Shown: positions 1 to 8,111 of the stretch, one piece after another
Position numbering within the stretch: position 1 is the stretch's first letter
Layout of the letters: every line of letters starts with the position of its first letter
Source of the DNA: Planctomycetales bacterium
GTDB taxonomy: Bacteria > Planctomycetota > Planctomycetia > Pirellulales > Thermoguttaceae
Direction of reading: 5' to 3'
NCBI GenBank assembly: GCA_007119795.1
Contig: SKOZ01000087.1
Coordinates: 1 to 24,551, forward strand
DNA length: 24,551 nucleotides
Translations under genes and position numbers: made by a program
The notes under the pieces: generated by a model
Database searches by the model: none
What the model was told of the DNA's origin: nothing
The model's input: the letters and a program-made list of their open reading frames with translations, nothing else

Positions 1-2
1 AG

Positions 3-2312
3 CGTCACCGGGCGATGTTCGACACCTTAGCGGAGGTGGAGCGGTCGCACATCCCCTTCCCGGACGAACCGCCCATCGTCTGGCCCGAGGCGGAGCACTG
101 GCGGCGGCTCTCCGAGCGCCGCATCCGCGAATACGAGGCGATGGACCTCGCCGCACCCGACCCGCGGGAGCGCGCCATCTACGAAGCGCTCCGGGAGCGC
201 GTCACAATAGGTCCCTTCGACGCCGATCCGCTCTCTTTAGTCATCCAGGATATTCAGGGCTATCGGGCTGCCCAGAACCTCCCCGAGATCAGCATCATCG
301 TCGACCGGCGGGCCATCGAAGACGACCCTCTGGGGCTGGCCACCGATCCGCCGATCACGATGGATCAGCCACTCACGGATATCACCCTCCGCTCCGCGCT
401 GCGCCTGATGCTCAACGAGGTGGACCTCACCTACATGGTCCGCGACGAGGTCTTGTTGATCACAACGCCCGACGTGGCCGAGTTCCACCTCGTAACCAGG
501 GTCTACCCGATCCCCGACCTTGTCATCCCCGTGAACCCCTTCATGGCGGGCGGCATGATGGGTATGGGTGGAATGGGGATGATGGGTGGCATGGGCGGCA
601 TGGGGATGGGAGGAATGGGTGGCATGGGCGGCATGGGAGGTATGGGCATGGGAGGCATGGGAGGCATGGGAGGCATGGGCGGCTTTGGCGGGGGTGGTCG
701 CGGCATGTGGAACGTGCCCCCGCGCGGCGCGCCGGCGGATGGGATCGTGCCGCAGGGCAACAACGGGGGCTTCGGGCTGTTTTCCGTGGTTGACGACCTG
801 AGCCTGACGCCGGACGGTGCGGTGCGCGATGAAGCGGTTGCCCAGCCGGAGGTCATCCAGGTGGAAGTGGCCGAGGGCGAAGACCCGGCCGAAGTTTGGG
901 ACGCCTACTTTCGCACCCACGACCCCGAGGACGCCGCCGTCCGCGACGCCGTCCGCCGGCTGATGGGCGAGCGGCAGTACGACCACATCATCGCCCTGGT
1001 CAAGGCGGTGCTCCGCCACGGCCGCCCGCAGCCGTGGATGTACGAGGCCCTCAACCTGGCCATGCAGATCGAGGGCCACTCGGCCGAGGAGGTCGAGCGG
1101 GTGGTGATGTCGGCCGTGGAGTTCGCCCAGACTCCCGAAGACCTGATGTTCATCGCCGCCTACCTCTCCGACATGGGGCGGTACGGCCGGGCGTTGAGCC
1201 TCTACCGCCAGGTGGCGCGAATGGTCCCCCTGCGGCACGAGCCGTACGTGCTCGGTCTCCGCGCCGCGCAGCGGGCGGACGACCTGGAAGGCCAGAAGTG
1301 GGCCGCCCTGGGGATCCTGGGCCAGGCCTGGCCCAAGGATCATTCCCACGTCTGGAACGCCGGGGTCGGTACGGCGCACGAGATCGTCGAGCGGCTGGAG
1401 GCCGAGAATCGCACCGCCGAACTGGCCGAGTTCCGCGCCGCGCTCGACGAGGCGGTGGTCCGCGACGTGGTGGTCCACGTCTCCTGGACCGGCGACGCGG
1501 AGATCGACCTTCTGGTCGAGGAGCCGGCCGGTACGGTCTGCTCGTTCCGTAGCCCCCGGACCCCGGCCGGAGGCATCCTCTTGGGTGCCGACCTCTCACA
1601 GGTCGACCGCGTGGGCTCGCCCGGCGGTTCGGCGATCTACGTGGCGCCGCAGGGATTCTCGGGCGACTACCGTGCCCTGGTGCGGCGCGTGTGGGGGAAT
1701 CCGACGGCCGGTCGGGTGAAGGTGGACGTCCACGTCCACTACCGCAGCGGCCGGGAAAAGACGATCAGCCGCTCGATCCCACTCGTCGATGGCGAGGCCC
1801 TGGTGCAGTTCGACCTCAACGACGGCCGGCGGGCCGAGCCCATTGAAGAGCAGCAGCTTGCCGTGGCCGCGGCCCGGCAGGCCGAGGTGGGCCGGCACAT
1901 TCTGGCACAGCAGGTGGCGGCGGCCGTGGACCCGCGTGCGGTGGCCCACCTGGCGCAGACGCAGGGCGTCGCCATCGCCGAAGGGAGCGACGGCAGCGGC
2001 GTGCAGGTGCCGGAGGGGACGCTCCCCTGGGTCGTCCGCCGCGGCGCCGTCGGCTACCAGCCGGAGATCACTTGGATCCCGGAAGGCACCATGGCAATGG
2101 TAACGGCCGTCGTCTCCGCCGACCGGCGCTACGTGCGGATCACCCCTTCGCCCAATTTCTCGGCCATCAGGGAAGTGAACACCTTCAACTTCTTCACTGG
2201 CGAAGGGGATGTCGGCATAGGGGGGACCGGCGGCGCTGGATTCGGCGGCGACATCGGCGGCATCGGTGGCGGCTTCGGCGGCGGCTTCGGCGGTGGCGGC
2301 GGCTTCTTCTAG
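3..2312 (+). CDS. Gly/Met-rich exported repeat protein with STN-like, TPR-like and DUF2135-like regions (5' truncated)
   Basis: The frame is open to the left edge. The first in-window ATG (15) is not followed by a signal peptide, so the true start is probably upstream. Numbering from that Met: residues about 65-160 resemble the secretin/TonB short N-terminal fold seen in many planctomycete proteins (hydrophobic strands, then ITLRSALRLML and a VLLITTP strand). Residues about 177-229 are a run of GMGG/GMMG units. Residues about 300-450 are helical and TPR-like. Residues about 480-590 resemble the DUF2135 beta-sandwich (DAEIDLLVEEPAG, then a GGILLGADLS stretch). The C-terminal tail is again Gly/Phe-rich. 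Function is unknown; the layout suggests an envelope or surface scaffold rather than an enzyme. It converges on cdsA across a 230-base gap. The domain names are inferred from motif appearance. Confidence 0.85.
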   Translation, partial: RHRAMFDTLAEVERSHIPFPDEPPIVWPEAEHWRRLSERRIREYEAMDLAAPDPRERAIYEALRERVTIGPFDADPLSLVIQDIQGYRAAQNLPEISIIVDRRAIEDDPLGLATDPPITMDQPLTDITLRSALRLMLNEVDLTYMVRDEVLLITTPDVAEFHLVTRVYPIPDLVIPVNPFMAGGMMGMGGMGMMGGMGGMGMGGMGGMGGMGGMGMGGMGGMGGMGGFGGGGRGMWNVPPRGAPADGIVPQGNNGGFGLFSVVDDLSLTPDGAVRDEAVAQPEVIQVEVAEGEDPAEVWDAYFRTHDPEDAAVRDAVRRLMGERQYDHIIALVKAVLRHGRPQPWMYEALNLAMQIEGHSAEEVERVVMSAVEFAQTPEDLMFIAAYLSDMGRYGRALSLYRQVARMVPLRHEPYVLGLRAAQRADDLEGQKWAALGILGQAWPKDHSHVWNAGVGTAHEIVERLEAENRTAELAEFRAALDEAVVRDVVVHVSWTGDAEIDLLVEEPAGTVCSFRSPRTPAGGILLGADLSQVDRVGSPGGSAIYVAPQGFSGDYRALVRRVWGNPTAGRVKVDVHVHYRSGREKTISRSIPLVDGEALVQFDLNDGRRAEPIEEQQLAVAAARQAEVGRHILAQQVAAAVDPRAVAHLAQTQGVAIAEGSDGSGVQVPEGTLPWVVRRGAVGYQPEITWIPEGTMAMVTAVVSADRRYVRITPSPNFSAIREVNTFNFFTGEGDVGIGGTGGAGFGGDIGGIGGGFGGGFGGGGGFF
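552..705 (+). repeat. Degenerate GGCATGGGA-type tandem repeat coding for Gly-Met units
   Basis: About 150 bases are built from variants of a 9-base unit (GGCATGGGA, GGCATGGGC, GGTATGGGC, GGAATGGGT), encoding GMGGMGGM-type sequence without breaking the frame of the host gene. The last units before the Phe codon are almost identical (GGAGGCATG three times at about 651-680), as expected from recent slippage. The tract encodes a flexible low-complexity linker. Both the repeat and the reading frame are directly visible. Confidence 0.85.
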
Positions 2313-2542
2313 GAATTGCCACCGCGAATCCCTTGCGCCTTTCCGTTTGCGGCGGCGCGCGGGGGGCCGACCGCCGCTCGCGCCCGATCGACCGAGCCGG
2401 GGCCAAGCTCCAAATAGCTGCCTTCCCATCGACGACCTCTCGCTCGTCGAGCGGGCGCAGCCGAAGTTCGACCGGGGGGAGGTGGAGGGCCGGCTGTCAG
2501 GGTGGGGCGGTTCCGGCGATTCGCCGCACGAGAAGCCGGCGA

Positions 2543-3406
2543 CTAGCCGCCGATCATCCCCAGCGCCCAGAAGCCATAGGCAATCGGTGCCGCAGGGAGG
2601 AGGGAATCGACGACGTCGAGGACACCTCCCAGGCCGGGGAGCCAGGTGCTGGAATCCTTTCTGCCCGCATCGCGTTTCAGGAGCGACTCGGCCAGATCGC
2701 CCACCATGCCCACGACCGCCAGCGTCAGGCCGAAGGCAAGCCATCCCCACCAGGGTGCGGGTATGGCGGGAGCCCCGTCGATGGCGGGCACGATCCAGGT
2801 GAAGCTGAGCCAAGCGGCCAGCACCGCCGCCGCCAAGGCGCCGCAAGCTCCCTCGACGGTCTTTCCGGGGCTCAGACGGGGTGCGAGCCGCCTCCTCCCC
2901 AGGTAGCGGCCCACGAAGAAGGCCCCCACGTCGGAAAACTTGACCACGAAGATCGTGGCCACCAGTGCGCCCAGCCCCCAGTCGATGCGGAGCCGGGCTG
3001 CCAGGCCTAGCGACAAGCCGAGGTAGCCGACGGCGAAGACCCCGCAGGCAAGGTTCGCCGTCGCCCCGCCGGGTTCGCGGAAGCGGAGCGTCTCGACGAG
3101 CATCGCCAGGAGGATTCCCAGGGCCAAGGCGAGCAGCGGTCCCAACAGCGGCGGCGCGGCGGGGAGCAGGAAGTCGAGCCAACTGCCGGCGTAGACCAGC
3201 AGGCTTCCCCCGTAGACCGCCGCCGGCGAGGGTTGCATCCCCCGTGCGGCGGCCAGGTCGATGAGCTCGCGGCAGGCCAAGAGGAGGAAGACCGCTCCTA
3301 GCGGTCCCAGCCAGATCCCCGGCACCGCGGCGCGGTGGTCCAGGTAGCCGCAGGCGAAGAGAACGGCAAGGATCGCTACGGCCACGGGGATGCGCTGGGA
3401 GAGCAT
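2543..3406 (-). CDS. cdsA: Phosphatidate cytidylyltransferase (CDP-diacylglycerol synthase)
   Basis: It makes CDP-diacylglycerol from phosphatidate and CTP in the cytoplasmic membrane, the precursor of all bacterial phospholipids. The 287-residue protein is almost entirely hydrophobic helices. The C-terminal half has the family's SDVGAFFVGRYLGRR segment (158-172), then SPGKTVEGA, and the CDP-transferase signature at 241-267 (SLLKRDAGRKDS, then LPGLGGVLDVVD). The Lys/Asp residues of the signature are kept, but the usual His (LPGHGG) is Leu259 and the usual Arg after the first late Asp is Val265. The start MLSQRIPV is chosen because it opens directly into the first hydrophobic helix; the frame stays open further upstream but encodes Arg/Pro-rich sequence. 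It lies 216 bases downstream of uppS in the classical uppS-cdsA order. Confidence 0.93.
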   Translation of the reverse strand: MLSQRIPVAVAILAVLFACGYLDHRAAVPGIWLGPLGAVFLLLACRELIDLAAARGMQPSPAAVYGGSLLVYAGSWLDFLLPAAPPLLGPLLALALGILLAMLVETLRFREPGGATANLACGVFAVGYLGLSLGLAARLRIDWGLGALVATIFVVKFSDVGAFFVGRYLGRRRLAPRLSPGKTVEGACGALAAAVLAAWLSFTWIVPAIDGAPAIPAPWWGWLAFGLTLAVVGMVGDLAESLLKRDAGRKDSSTWLPGLGGVLDVVDSLLPAAPIAYGFWALGMIGG

Positions 3407-3622
3407 GGGGCGTTCCGAGTCGGGCGGGGGAAGGGGGGGGTGGGAGCCGCGGTGGGGAAGCTTTCTCCTGCGACGGGGGGATGACCGAAGAGCAACGTCC
3501 CGAAGCGGGGAGAAGAGGGACCGGAGCGATCCGCGATCCCCTCCCAGCAGCATTCCGTTCCTTCCTCGCGTGCTCCCGAGACGCTCCTTTCCCAGGAACA
3601 ACCGCCACCGTCGCACGTCGAG

Positions 3623-4408
3623 CTACGCGCCGTGCGGGCCGGCCGCGGGCAGGCAGCCGCGGAGGCCGCCGAAGCGGCGCTCCCGGGCGGCGTAGTCGCG
3701 GATGGCCTCGCGGAAGAGCGCGCCGTCGAAGTCGGGCCAAAGGGCGGACGTAACCCAGATCTCCGCGTAGCTGATCTGCCAGAGGAGGAAGTTGCTCACC
3801 CGCATCTCTCCGGCGGTGCGGATCAACAGGTCGGGATCGGGCATACCTGCCGTGTCGAGGTGGGCGTCGAGGGTCGCCTCGTCGATGTGTTCCGGGGCGA
3901 GCGTCCCGCGGCGGACCTCTTCGGCGATGCGGCGGACGGCGGAGACCAGCTCGGCACGGCCGCCGTAGTTGATGGCCAGGCAGACGGAGAGACCGCTGTT
4001 CCCCCGGCTCATGGCCACGGTCTTGTCCACCTCGGCGAGGATCGGCTCGGGGATCCCCTCGCGGCGGCCGATGATGCGGAGCCGGAGGTTCTGCTTCGCG
4101 ATCGTGGAGCGCTCCTCGATGACGAACTGCTCGAGGAGCTGCATGAGGAAGTCGAGCTCCTCGCGGGGGCGTTTCCAGTTCTCGCTGGAGAGGCAGTAGA
4201 GCGTCAAGTGCTCCACGCCCAGCCGGACCGCTTCTTCGGTCACGCGGCGGACGCTGGCCGCGCCGCGGCGGTGCCCCTCGATCCGCGGCAGCCCGCGGCG
4301 CTGCGCCCAGCGCCCGTTGCCGTCCATGATGACGGCGATGTGCCGCGGGCGGGCTTCCCGTGGCACGTCGAAGGCGTCGGCGGCGGAGGCGGAGGAAAGC
4401 TCGGGCAT
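3623..4408 (-). CDS. uppS: Isoprenyl transferase (undecaprenyl diphosphate synthase)
   Basis: It condenses isopentenyl diphosphate onto farnesyl diphosphate to give the C55 carrier lipid for peptidoglycan and other envelope polymers. The 261-residue protein has every family landmark: HIAVIMDGNGRWA at 23-35 (catalytic Asp29), GHRRGA (His46), LYCLSSENWKRP (70-81), LRIIGRREGI, CLAINYGGRAEL, and the C-terminal DLLIRTAGEMRVSN / NFLLWQISYAEIW / WPDFD block. The start MPELSS is chosen because a GAGG lies 10 bases upstream and because the residues before it (an in-frame Met 12 codons earlier) are not family-like. It sits between purA (135-base gap) and cdsA on the same strand, so co-transcription is likely. 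Confidence 0.96.
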   Translation of the reverse strand: MPELSSASAADAFDVPREARPRHIAVIMDGNGRWAQRRGLPRIEGHRRGAASVRRVTEEAVRLGVEHLTLYCLSSENWKRPREELDFLMQLLEQFVIEERSTIAKQNLRLRIIGRREGIPEPILAEVDKTVAMSRGNSGLSVCLAINYGGRAELVSAVRRIAEEVRRGTLAPEHIDEATLDAHLDTAGMPDPDLLIRTAGEMRVSNFLLWQISYAEIWVTSALWPDFDGALFREAIRDYAARERRFGGLRGCLPAAGPHGA

Positions 4409-4543
4409 GACGGAAATACCTCGCCGGGGCGGCGAATCGCACACGCCCGGACGACGGCGCGGTGCAGTTTTCCTACGGGGCGGATGGTTGCGGTAGCTGG
4501 CAAGGTGGGCCGAATACTCCTCTCCGGCCCGTGGCGGTATCCT

Positions 4544-5854
4544 CTACGGTACGGCCGGCTCCGGGGTTCCGCTGGCCAGGATCGTCTGCCGCCGGTCGGG
4601 CCCGACCGAGACCATCTTAACGGGCCGGCCGACGAGCTGGCTGATCCGCTCCAGGTAGCGGCGGGCGGCAGGCGGCAACTCGCCCATGGTGCGGGCGGCG
4701 GTGAGGTCTTCGTCCCAGCCGGGGAGCGTCTCGTAGACCGGCACGGCACGGCGGAGGTCGTCGACGTGGCTGGGGAAGTCGGTAACCCGGCGGCCGCCGA
4801 TCTCGTAGGCTACGCAGAGCTTCAACTCCGGAATCGTACTCAGAACGTCGAGGAGCATCACCGCCAGGGCATCCACGCCGCTCAAGCGGGCGGTGTAGCG
4901 CGCCGCCACGGCGTCGAACCACCCGCACCGCCGCGGGCGGCGGGTGACCGTGCCGTACTCGTTCCCCTGCCGGCGGATCGTCTCGCCGGTGGGATTGTCC
5001 TGCTCGGTGGGGAAGGGGCCGCCGCCGACGCGCGTCGTGTAGGCCTTGACCACCCCCAGGACCTCGGTGATGTGGCGCCCCGGGATGCCCGACCCCGCCG
5101 AGACCCCGACGCCGGAGCTGTTGCTGCTGGTGACGAAGGGGAAGGTGCCGTGATCGACGTCGAGCAAGGCGCCCTGGGCTCCCTCGAAGAGGAGCCGCTT
5201 GCCGGACTCCACGGCATCGAGGAGCAGGGCGGTGGTGTCGGCGACCATCGGGCGGAGCCGATCCGCATAAGCGCCGTATTGGCGGCAAATGGCTGCCGCG
5301 TCGAAGCGCGGCGCGCCCTCCCCGTCGAGCCCGGCGAGCGCCCGCTCCTTGGCGGCGGCGATGGCTGCGACCCGCTCGGCGAAACCCTCGCGGTTCAAGT
5401 CGCCGAGGCGGATGGCGTGCGCGCGGCCGACCTTGTCGCGATAGCAGGGGCCGATGCCCCGCTGGGTGGTGCCGATCGCCTCGCCGCCGGTGCAGTCGCT
5501 GTCGAGGAGGCGGTCCTCGGCGAAGTGCCAGGGGAAGATGACGTGCGCGCGGTCGCTGAGCACGAGTTTCCCGGCGGGATCGATTCCGCGGGCGAGCAGA
5601 CCGTCGAGCTCCTCGAGGAGGCTCGCGGGGTTGATCACCACCCCGCCGGCGACTACGCAGGTTACGCCTGGGTGAAAGATGCCGCTGGGCACGAGGGAGA
5701 GCTTGTACTTCTTCCCCTCCATGACGACGGTGTGGCCCGCGTTCGAGCCGCCCTGATAGCGGACGACGTAATCGTGCTCGGCGGTCAGGAGGTCGACGAT
5801 CTTCCCCTTCGCCTCGTCGCCCCATTGCAAGCCCACCACACAAGTCACTGGCAC
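4544..5854 (-). CDS. purA: Adenylosuccinate synthetase
   Basis: It converts IMP and aspartate to adenylosuccinate with GTP, the first committed step to AMP. The 436-residue length is typical. The start is a GTG (5854): the protein then begins with the family N-terminus, VPVTCVVGLQWGDEAKGK, and a GGAGG lies 8 bases upstream. Catalytic Asp13 and His41 (GGSNAGHTVV) fall at exactly the E. coli positions. Other landmarks are GIGPCYRDKVGR, GAQGALLDVDHGTFPFVTSS, and TRVGGGPFPTE. One variation is Ala15 where most proteins have Gly (GDEGKGK). A sigma70-like promoter is visible 62-100 bases upstream. The gene leads a same-strand group with uppS and cdsA, divergent from the small exported protein at 6228. 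Confidence 0.97.
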   Translation of the reverse strand: MPVTCVVGLQWGDEAKGKIVDLLTAEHDYVVRYQGGSNAGHTVVMEGKKYKLSLVPSGIFHPGVTCVVAGGVVINPASLLEELDGLLARGIDPAGKLVLSDRAHVIFPWHFAEDRLLDSDCTGGEAIGTTQRGIGPCYRDKVGRAHAIRLGDLNREGFAERVAAIAAAKERALAGLDGEGAPRFDAAAICRQYGAYADRLRPMVADTTALLLDAVESGKRLLFEGAQGALLDVDHGTFPFVTSSNSSGVGVSAGSGIPGRHITEVLGVVKAYTTRVGGGPFPTEQDNPTGETIRRQGNEYGTVTRRPRRCGWFDAVAARYTARLSGVDALAVMLLDVLSTIPELKLCVAYEIGGRRVTDFPSHVDDLRRAVPVYETLPGWDEDLTAARTMGELPPAARRYLERISQLVGRPVKMVSVGPDRRQTILASGTPEPAVP

Positions 5855-6227
5855 GGCAACCGCCTCCGACTCCTCCAATTGACGCTCTCGCCGGCCGAGG
5901 CCGGCCACTTTCCAAACGTACCAGTTTAGCCCCCGCGGCGATGGTCCGTCAAGGGTGTTGATCGCACCCCCTGTGGAGCTAGTTGGCCGGTCGCGGTCAA
6001 CGTCCCGTTCGTTTCCGGGCACCCCCTTCCTCCTCCGGGAGACAGCCAGAGGAAGAGAATGTGGTTCGTCGCTGGTGACGGATCGGTGGGGTTTTCGTGG
6101 TTGGTGCCAGGCACGGGTGGTTTTCCTAACCCTTACTGCCTGTGCGATCGATCAATCTTGTAAGGCCCCGTGAGCGTGTGTATGCCGGTGGAGGGCCGCA
6201 GGACCGGACCCTACCTGGAGTCGATCC
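5855..6227. other. Intergenic region between divergent purA and the small exported protein
   Basis: A 373-base gap holding the purA leader and its candidate promoter (5923-5952). Elsewhere I see a short perfect dyad, GTGCC-A-GGCAC (6104-6114), and the Shine-Dalgarno GGAG at 6217-6220 for the downstream GTG start. I find no convincing plus-strand promoter, no coding frame with gene-like features, and no riboswitch that I recognise. Confidence 0.6.
5923..5952 (-). promoter_or_regulatory. Candidate sigma70-type promoter for purA
   Basis: On the minus strand there is TTGACG (5952-5947, five of six to the -35 consensus), an 18-base spacer, and TAAACT (5928-5923, four of six to the -10). Transcription would begin near 5916, leaving a leader of about 60 bases before the GTG start of purA. 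Position and orientation fit. Only sequence similarity supports it, and chance matches are possible. Confidence 0.45.
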
Positions 6228-6548
6228 GTGCGAAGGTATCTGTTCGCATCGCTGAGCATGGCGGTCTTCACTCTGGCGGCGTCGGCCGCGCAGCCGGCCT
6301 TCTCGGCCGAATGGTTCCGCGCCCTGGCCGTGCGGTTGACGGCGACCCCCCAACCGCCCCCCGATCCAACCCGGCGGCCCCCCGCCATTCGCCCCTACAA
6401 CGCCTCGGATCCCCGCTTCGGACCGGAGATGCGGGCGCCGACGTACCTGTGGGGCTCGTTCGGAGCCCGTCCGGGTTTCGAGTGGATCGGCCCGCACTAC
6501 GGCTACTCCCGCGACTTCCATCAGCATGCCTTCCGCCGCGGCTATTGA
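6228..6548 (+). CDS. Small exported protein, function unknown
   Basis: 106 residues beginning at GTG, with GGAG 7 bases upstream. The N-terminus is a clear Sec signal: MRRYLF, a hydrophobic core, then AASAAQPAFSA (cleavage probably after residue 27). The mature part is short and begins Pro/Arg-rich (PQPPPDPTRRPP). It ends in an aromatic/Gly stretch that looks conserved in character (YLWGSFGARPGFEW, then GPHYGYSRDFHQHAF). No catalytic motif is visible. The stop is 50 bases before the cysteine desulfurase start on the same strand, so the two may be co-transcribed, though no functional link is evident. I do not recognise the family. Signal peptide plus Shine-Dalgarno make a real gene likely. Confidence 0.72.
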   Translation: MRRYLFASLSMAVFTLAASAAQPAFSAEWFRALAVRLTATPQPPPDPTRRPPAIRPYNASDPRFGPEMRAPTYLWGSFGARPGFEWIGPHYGYSRDFHQHAFRRGY

Positions 6549-6598
6549 AGCGGGGCGGTGGCATTGTCGCGGCGGCGCGAGCGGGCAAGAATGGGGGT

Positions 6599-7756
6599 AT
6601 GGAGCCCATCTACCTCGACCACAACGCCACCACGCCGGTCCGGCCCGAAGCCCTCGAGGCCATGGCCCGCGCCGCGACGGACTATCCCGCCAACCCCTCC
6701 AGCCGCCACCTCCCCGGCCAGCGGGCCCGGCGGAAGCTGGAGGAGACCCGCGAGGCGATCGCCGCCCTGCTGGGCGCCGACCTCACTTCGCCGCAGCCCG
6801 ACCGCCTCCTCTTCACCAGCGGCGGCACCGAGGCCAACAACCTGGCCGTGCTCGGCATCGGCCGCGCGGGCCGCGGGCCGGGCGCGCCGCGACTGGTGAT
6901 CTCGGCGGCCGAGCACTCCAGCGTCCTCGGTCCGGCCGAGCGGCTGCTCGACAAGGGTTGGCAGGTGGATACGCTGGGGCTCGACCCCCAGGGCCGCGTC
7001 CGCGTCGAGCAACTCGGAACCTTGCTCATCCCGGCGACCCGGCTGGTGAGTGTGATCCTCGCCAACCACGAAATGGGCGTCGTCCAACCCATCGCCGAGA
7101 TCGCTGCCCAGTGCCAGGCGGCAGGCGTCCCCCTGCACACCGATGCCGTCCAGGCCGCCGGCAAGATGCCCGTCGCCTTCCGCCGCCTGGGCGTAGCGGC
7201 GATGTCGGCGACGGCGCATAAGTTCCACGGACCCTTGGGAATCGGGGCTTTGCTCCTCAAGGAGGGCGTGGCGCTCGACCCGCTTCTCTTCGGGGGGCCG
7301 CAGCAGGGCGGCCTCCGCCCCGGCACGGAGATGCTGGCGCTGGCGGTGGGGATGCACGAGGCCCTGCGTCTGGCCTGCGCAGAGATGGAGGCCGAGCGCC
7401 GGCGGCTCGCCGCCCTCCGCGACCGCTTCGAGGCAAGGCTGCGGAGCGTCGTGCCCAACGCGGTGATCCATGGTGCGGCTGCCGAGCGGCTGCCCAACAC
7501 CAGCAATGTGGCCTTCCCCGGGCTCGACGGCCAGGTCTTCTTCACGGCCTTGGACATGGCCGGTGTGGCCTGCTCGATCGGTTCCGCCTGCAACAGCGGT
7601 TCCACGGAGCTCTCCCCGACCCTCTCAGCCCTGGGCATCCCTACGGCACTCGTCGGCAGCTCCCTCCGCTTCAGCCTGGGCCGCACCACCACCGAGGCCG
7701 ACATCGACAAGGCCCTCGGCCGCATCGAAGAGGTCGCCACGGCGCTTTCAGCGTGA
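6599..7756 (+). CDS. Cysteine desulfurase, NifS/IscS type
   Basis: A PLP-dependent class V aminotransferase-fold enzyme that takes sulfur from cysteine as an enzyme-bound persulfide for Fe-S cluster or thio-cofactor synthesis in the cytoplasm. The 386 residues begin MEPIYLDHNATTPVRPEALEAM, the standard family N-terminus, which fixes the start; the frame is open upstream but overlaps the preceding gene. Landmarks: FTSGGTEANNLAV, His106 (AAEHSSVLGP), Asp in LHTDAVQAAGK, PLP-binding Lys208 (ATAHKFHGPLG), and persulfide Cys331 (CSIGSACNSGS). The loop around Cys331 is of the group I (NifS/IscS) kind rather than SufS. No iscU, iscR or suf gene lies nearby, so the pathway served cannot be decided from context. 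Confidence 0.95.
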   Translation: MEPIYLDHNATTPVRPEALEAMARAATDYPANPSSRHLPGQRARRKLEETREAIAALLGADLTSPQPDRLLFTSGGTEANNLAVLGIGRAGRGPGAPRLVISAAEHSSVLGPAERLLDKGWQVDTLGLDPQGRVRVEQLGTLLIPATRLVSVILANHEMGVVQPIAEIAAQCQAAGVPLHTDAVQAAGKMPVAFRRLGVAAMSATAHKFHGPLGIGALLLKEGVALDPLLFGGPQQGGLRPGTEMLALAVGMHEALRLACAEMEAERRRLAALRDRFEARLRSVVPNAVIHGAAAERLPNTSNVAFPGLDGQVFFTALDMAGVACSIGSACNSGSTELSPTLSALGIPTALVGSSLRFSLGRTTTEADIDKALGRIEEVATALSA

Positions 7757-8111
7757 TCTCCAGGGGGTTGGGCGGCGGCGAGACCCGCTGAACAATGCGA
7801 CGGGGTGGAGATTCTCGAGCGCATCCGTTCTCAAACTGCGGCTTTTGGGGTCGCGCGAGTGTCCCGCTGAAGCGGGAAGAACCCCCTTATACCGCATACC
7901 CCCCATGCTGCCCCGCCCGCGGGTCGATGCCATGGTACGCAGAGGTAGCGGTCTGGAGCCGGGCGTCTTGTCACCCCAGGGGCGGGAAACGGCGACGCCC
8001 GGCAAACTGGCCTGGAAACCTTTCGTGGTTCTGCCGATGATTCCATTGGGGTACCGGTGACCGGTTTGCGCGGTCCTGCCGGGAGCGGGCCCACGACAGA
8101 GGGATCGAAAG
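7757..8111. other. Intergenic region upstream of the DUF1207 gene
   Basis: 355 bases between two plus-strand genes. I see no gene-like frame and no hairpin followed by a T-run. The only ordered element is ACCGGTGACCGGT (8053-8065), two copies of the self-complementary hexamer ACCGGT one base apart, about 50 bases before the next start codon. A Shine-Dalgarno-like GAGGG lies about 9 bases before that ATG. Confidence 0.5.

Noticed and set aside
552..705. Repeat tract considered as a CRISPR array or minisatellite
   Set aside because: Units are 9 bases with no spacers and stay in frame inside a gene, so it is a coding tandem repeat.
586..801. Trp/Ala/Glu-rich frame within the Gly-Met tract
   Set aside because: It is the frame-shifted reading of the 9-base repeat; the Gly-Met frame continues into the rest of the gene.
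1596..4442. A minus-strand open frame of about 950 codons across three genes
   Set aside because: It runs antisense through the end of the first gene and out of frame through cdsA and uppS, both of which carry complete family motifs; its product is Arg/Pro/Ala low-complexity sequence.
3632..5929. A plus-strand open frame of 765 codons opposite uppS and purA
   Set aside because: Antisense shadow of two well-supported genes; no signal peptide, no domain motifs.
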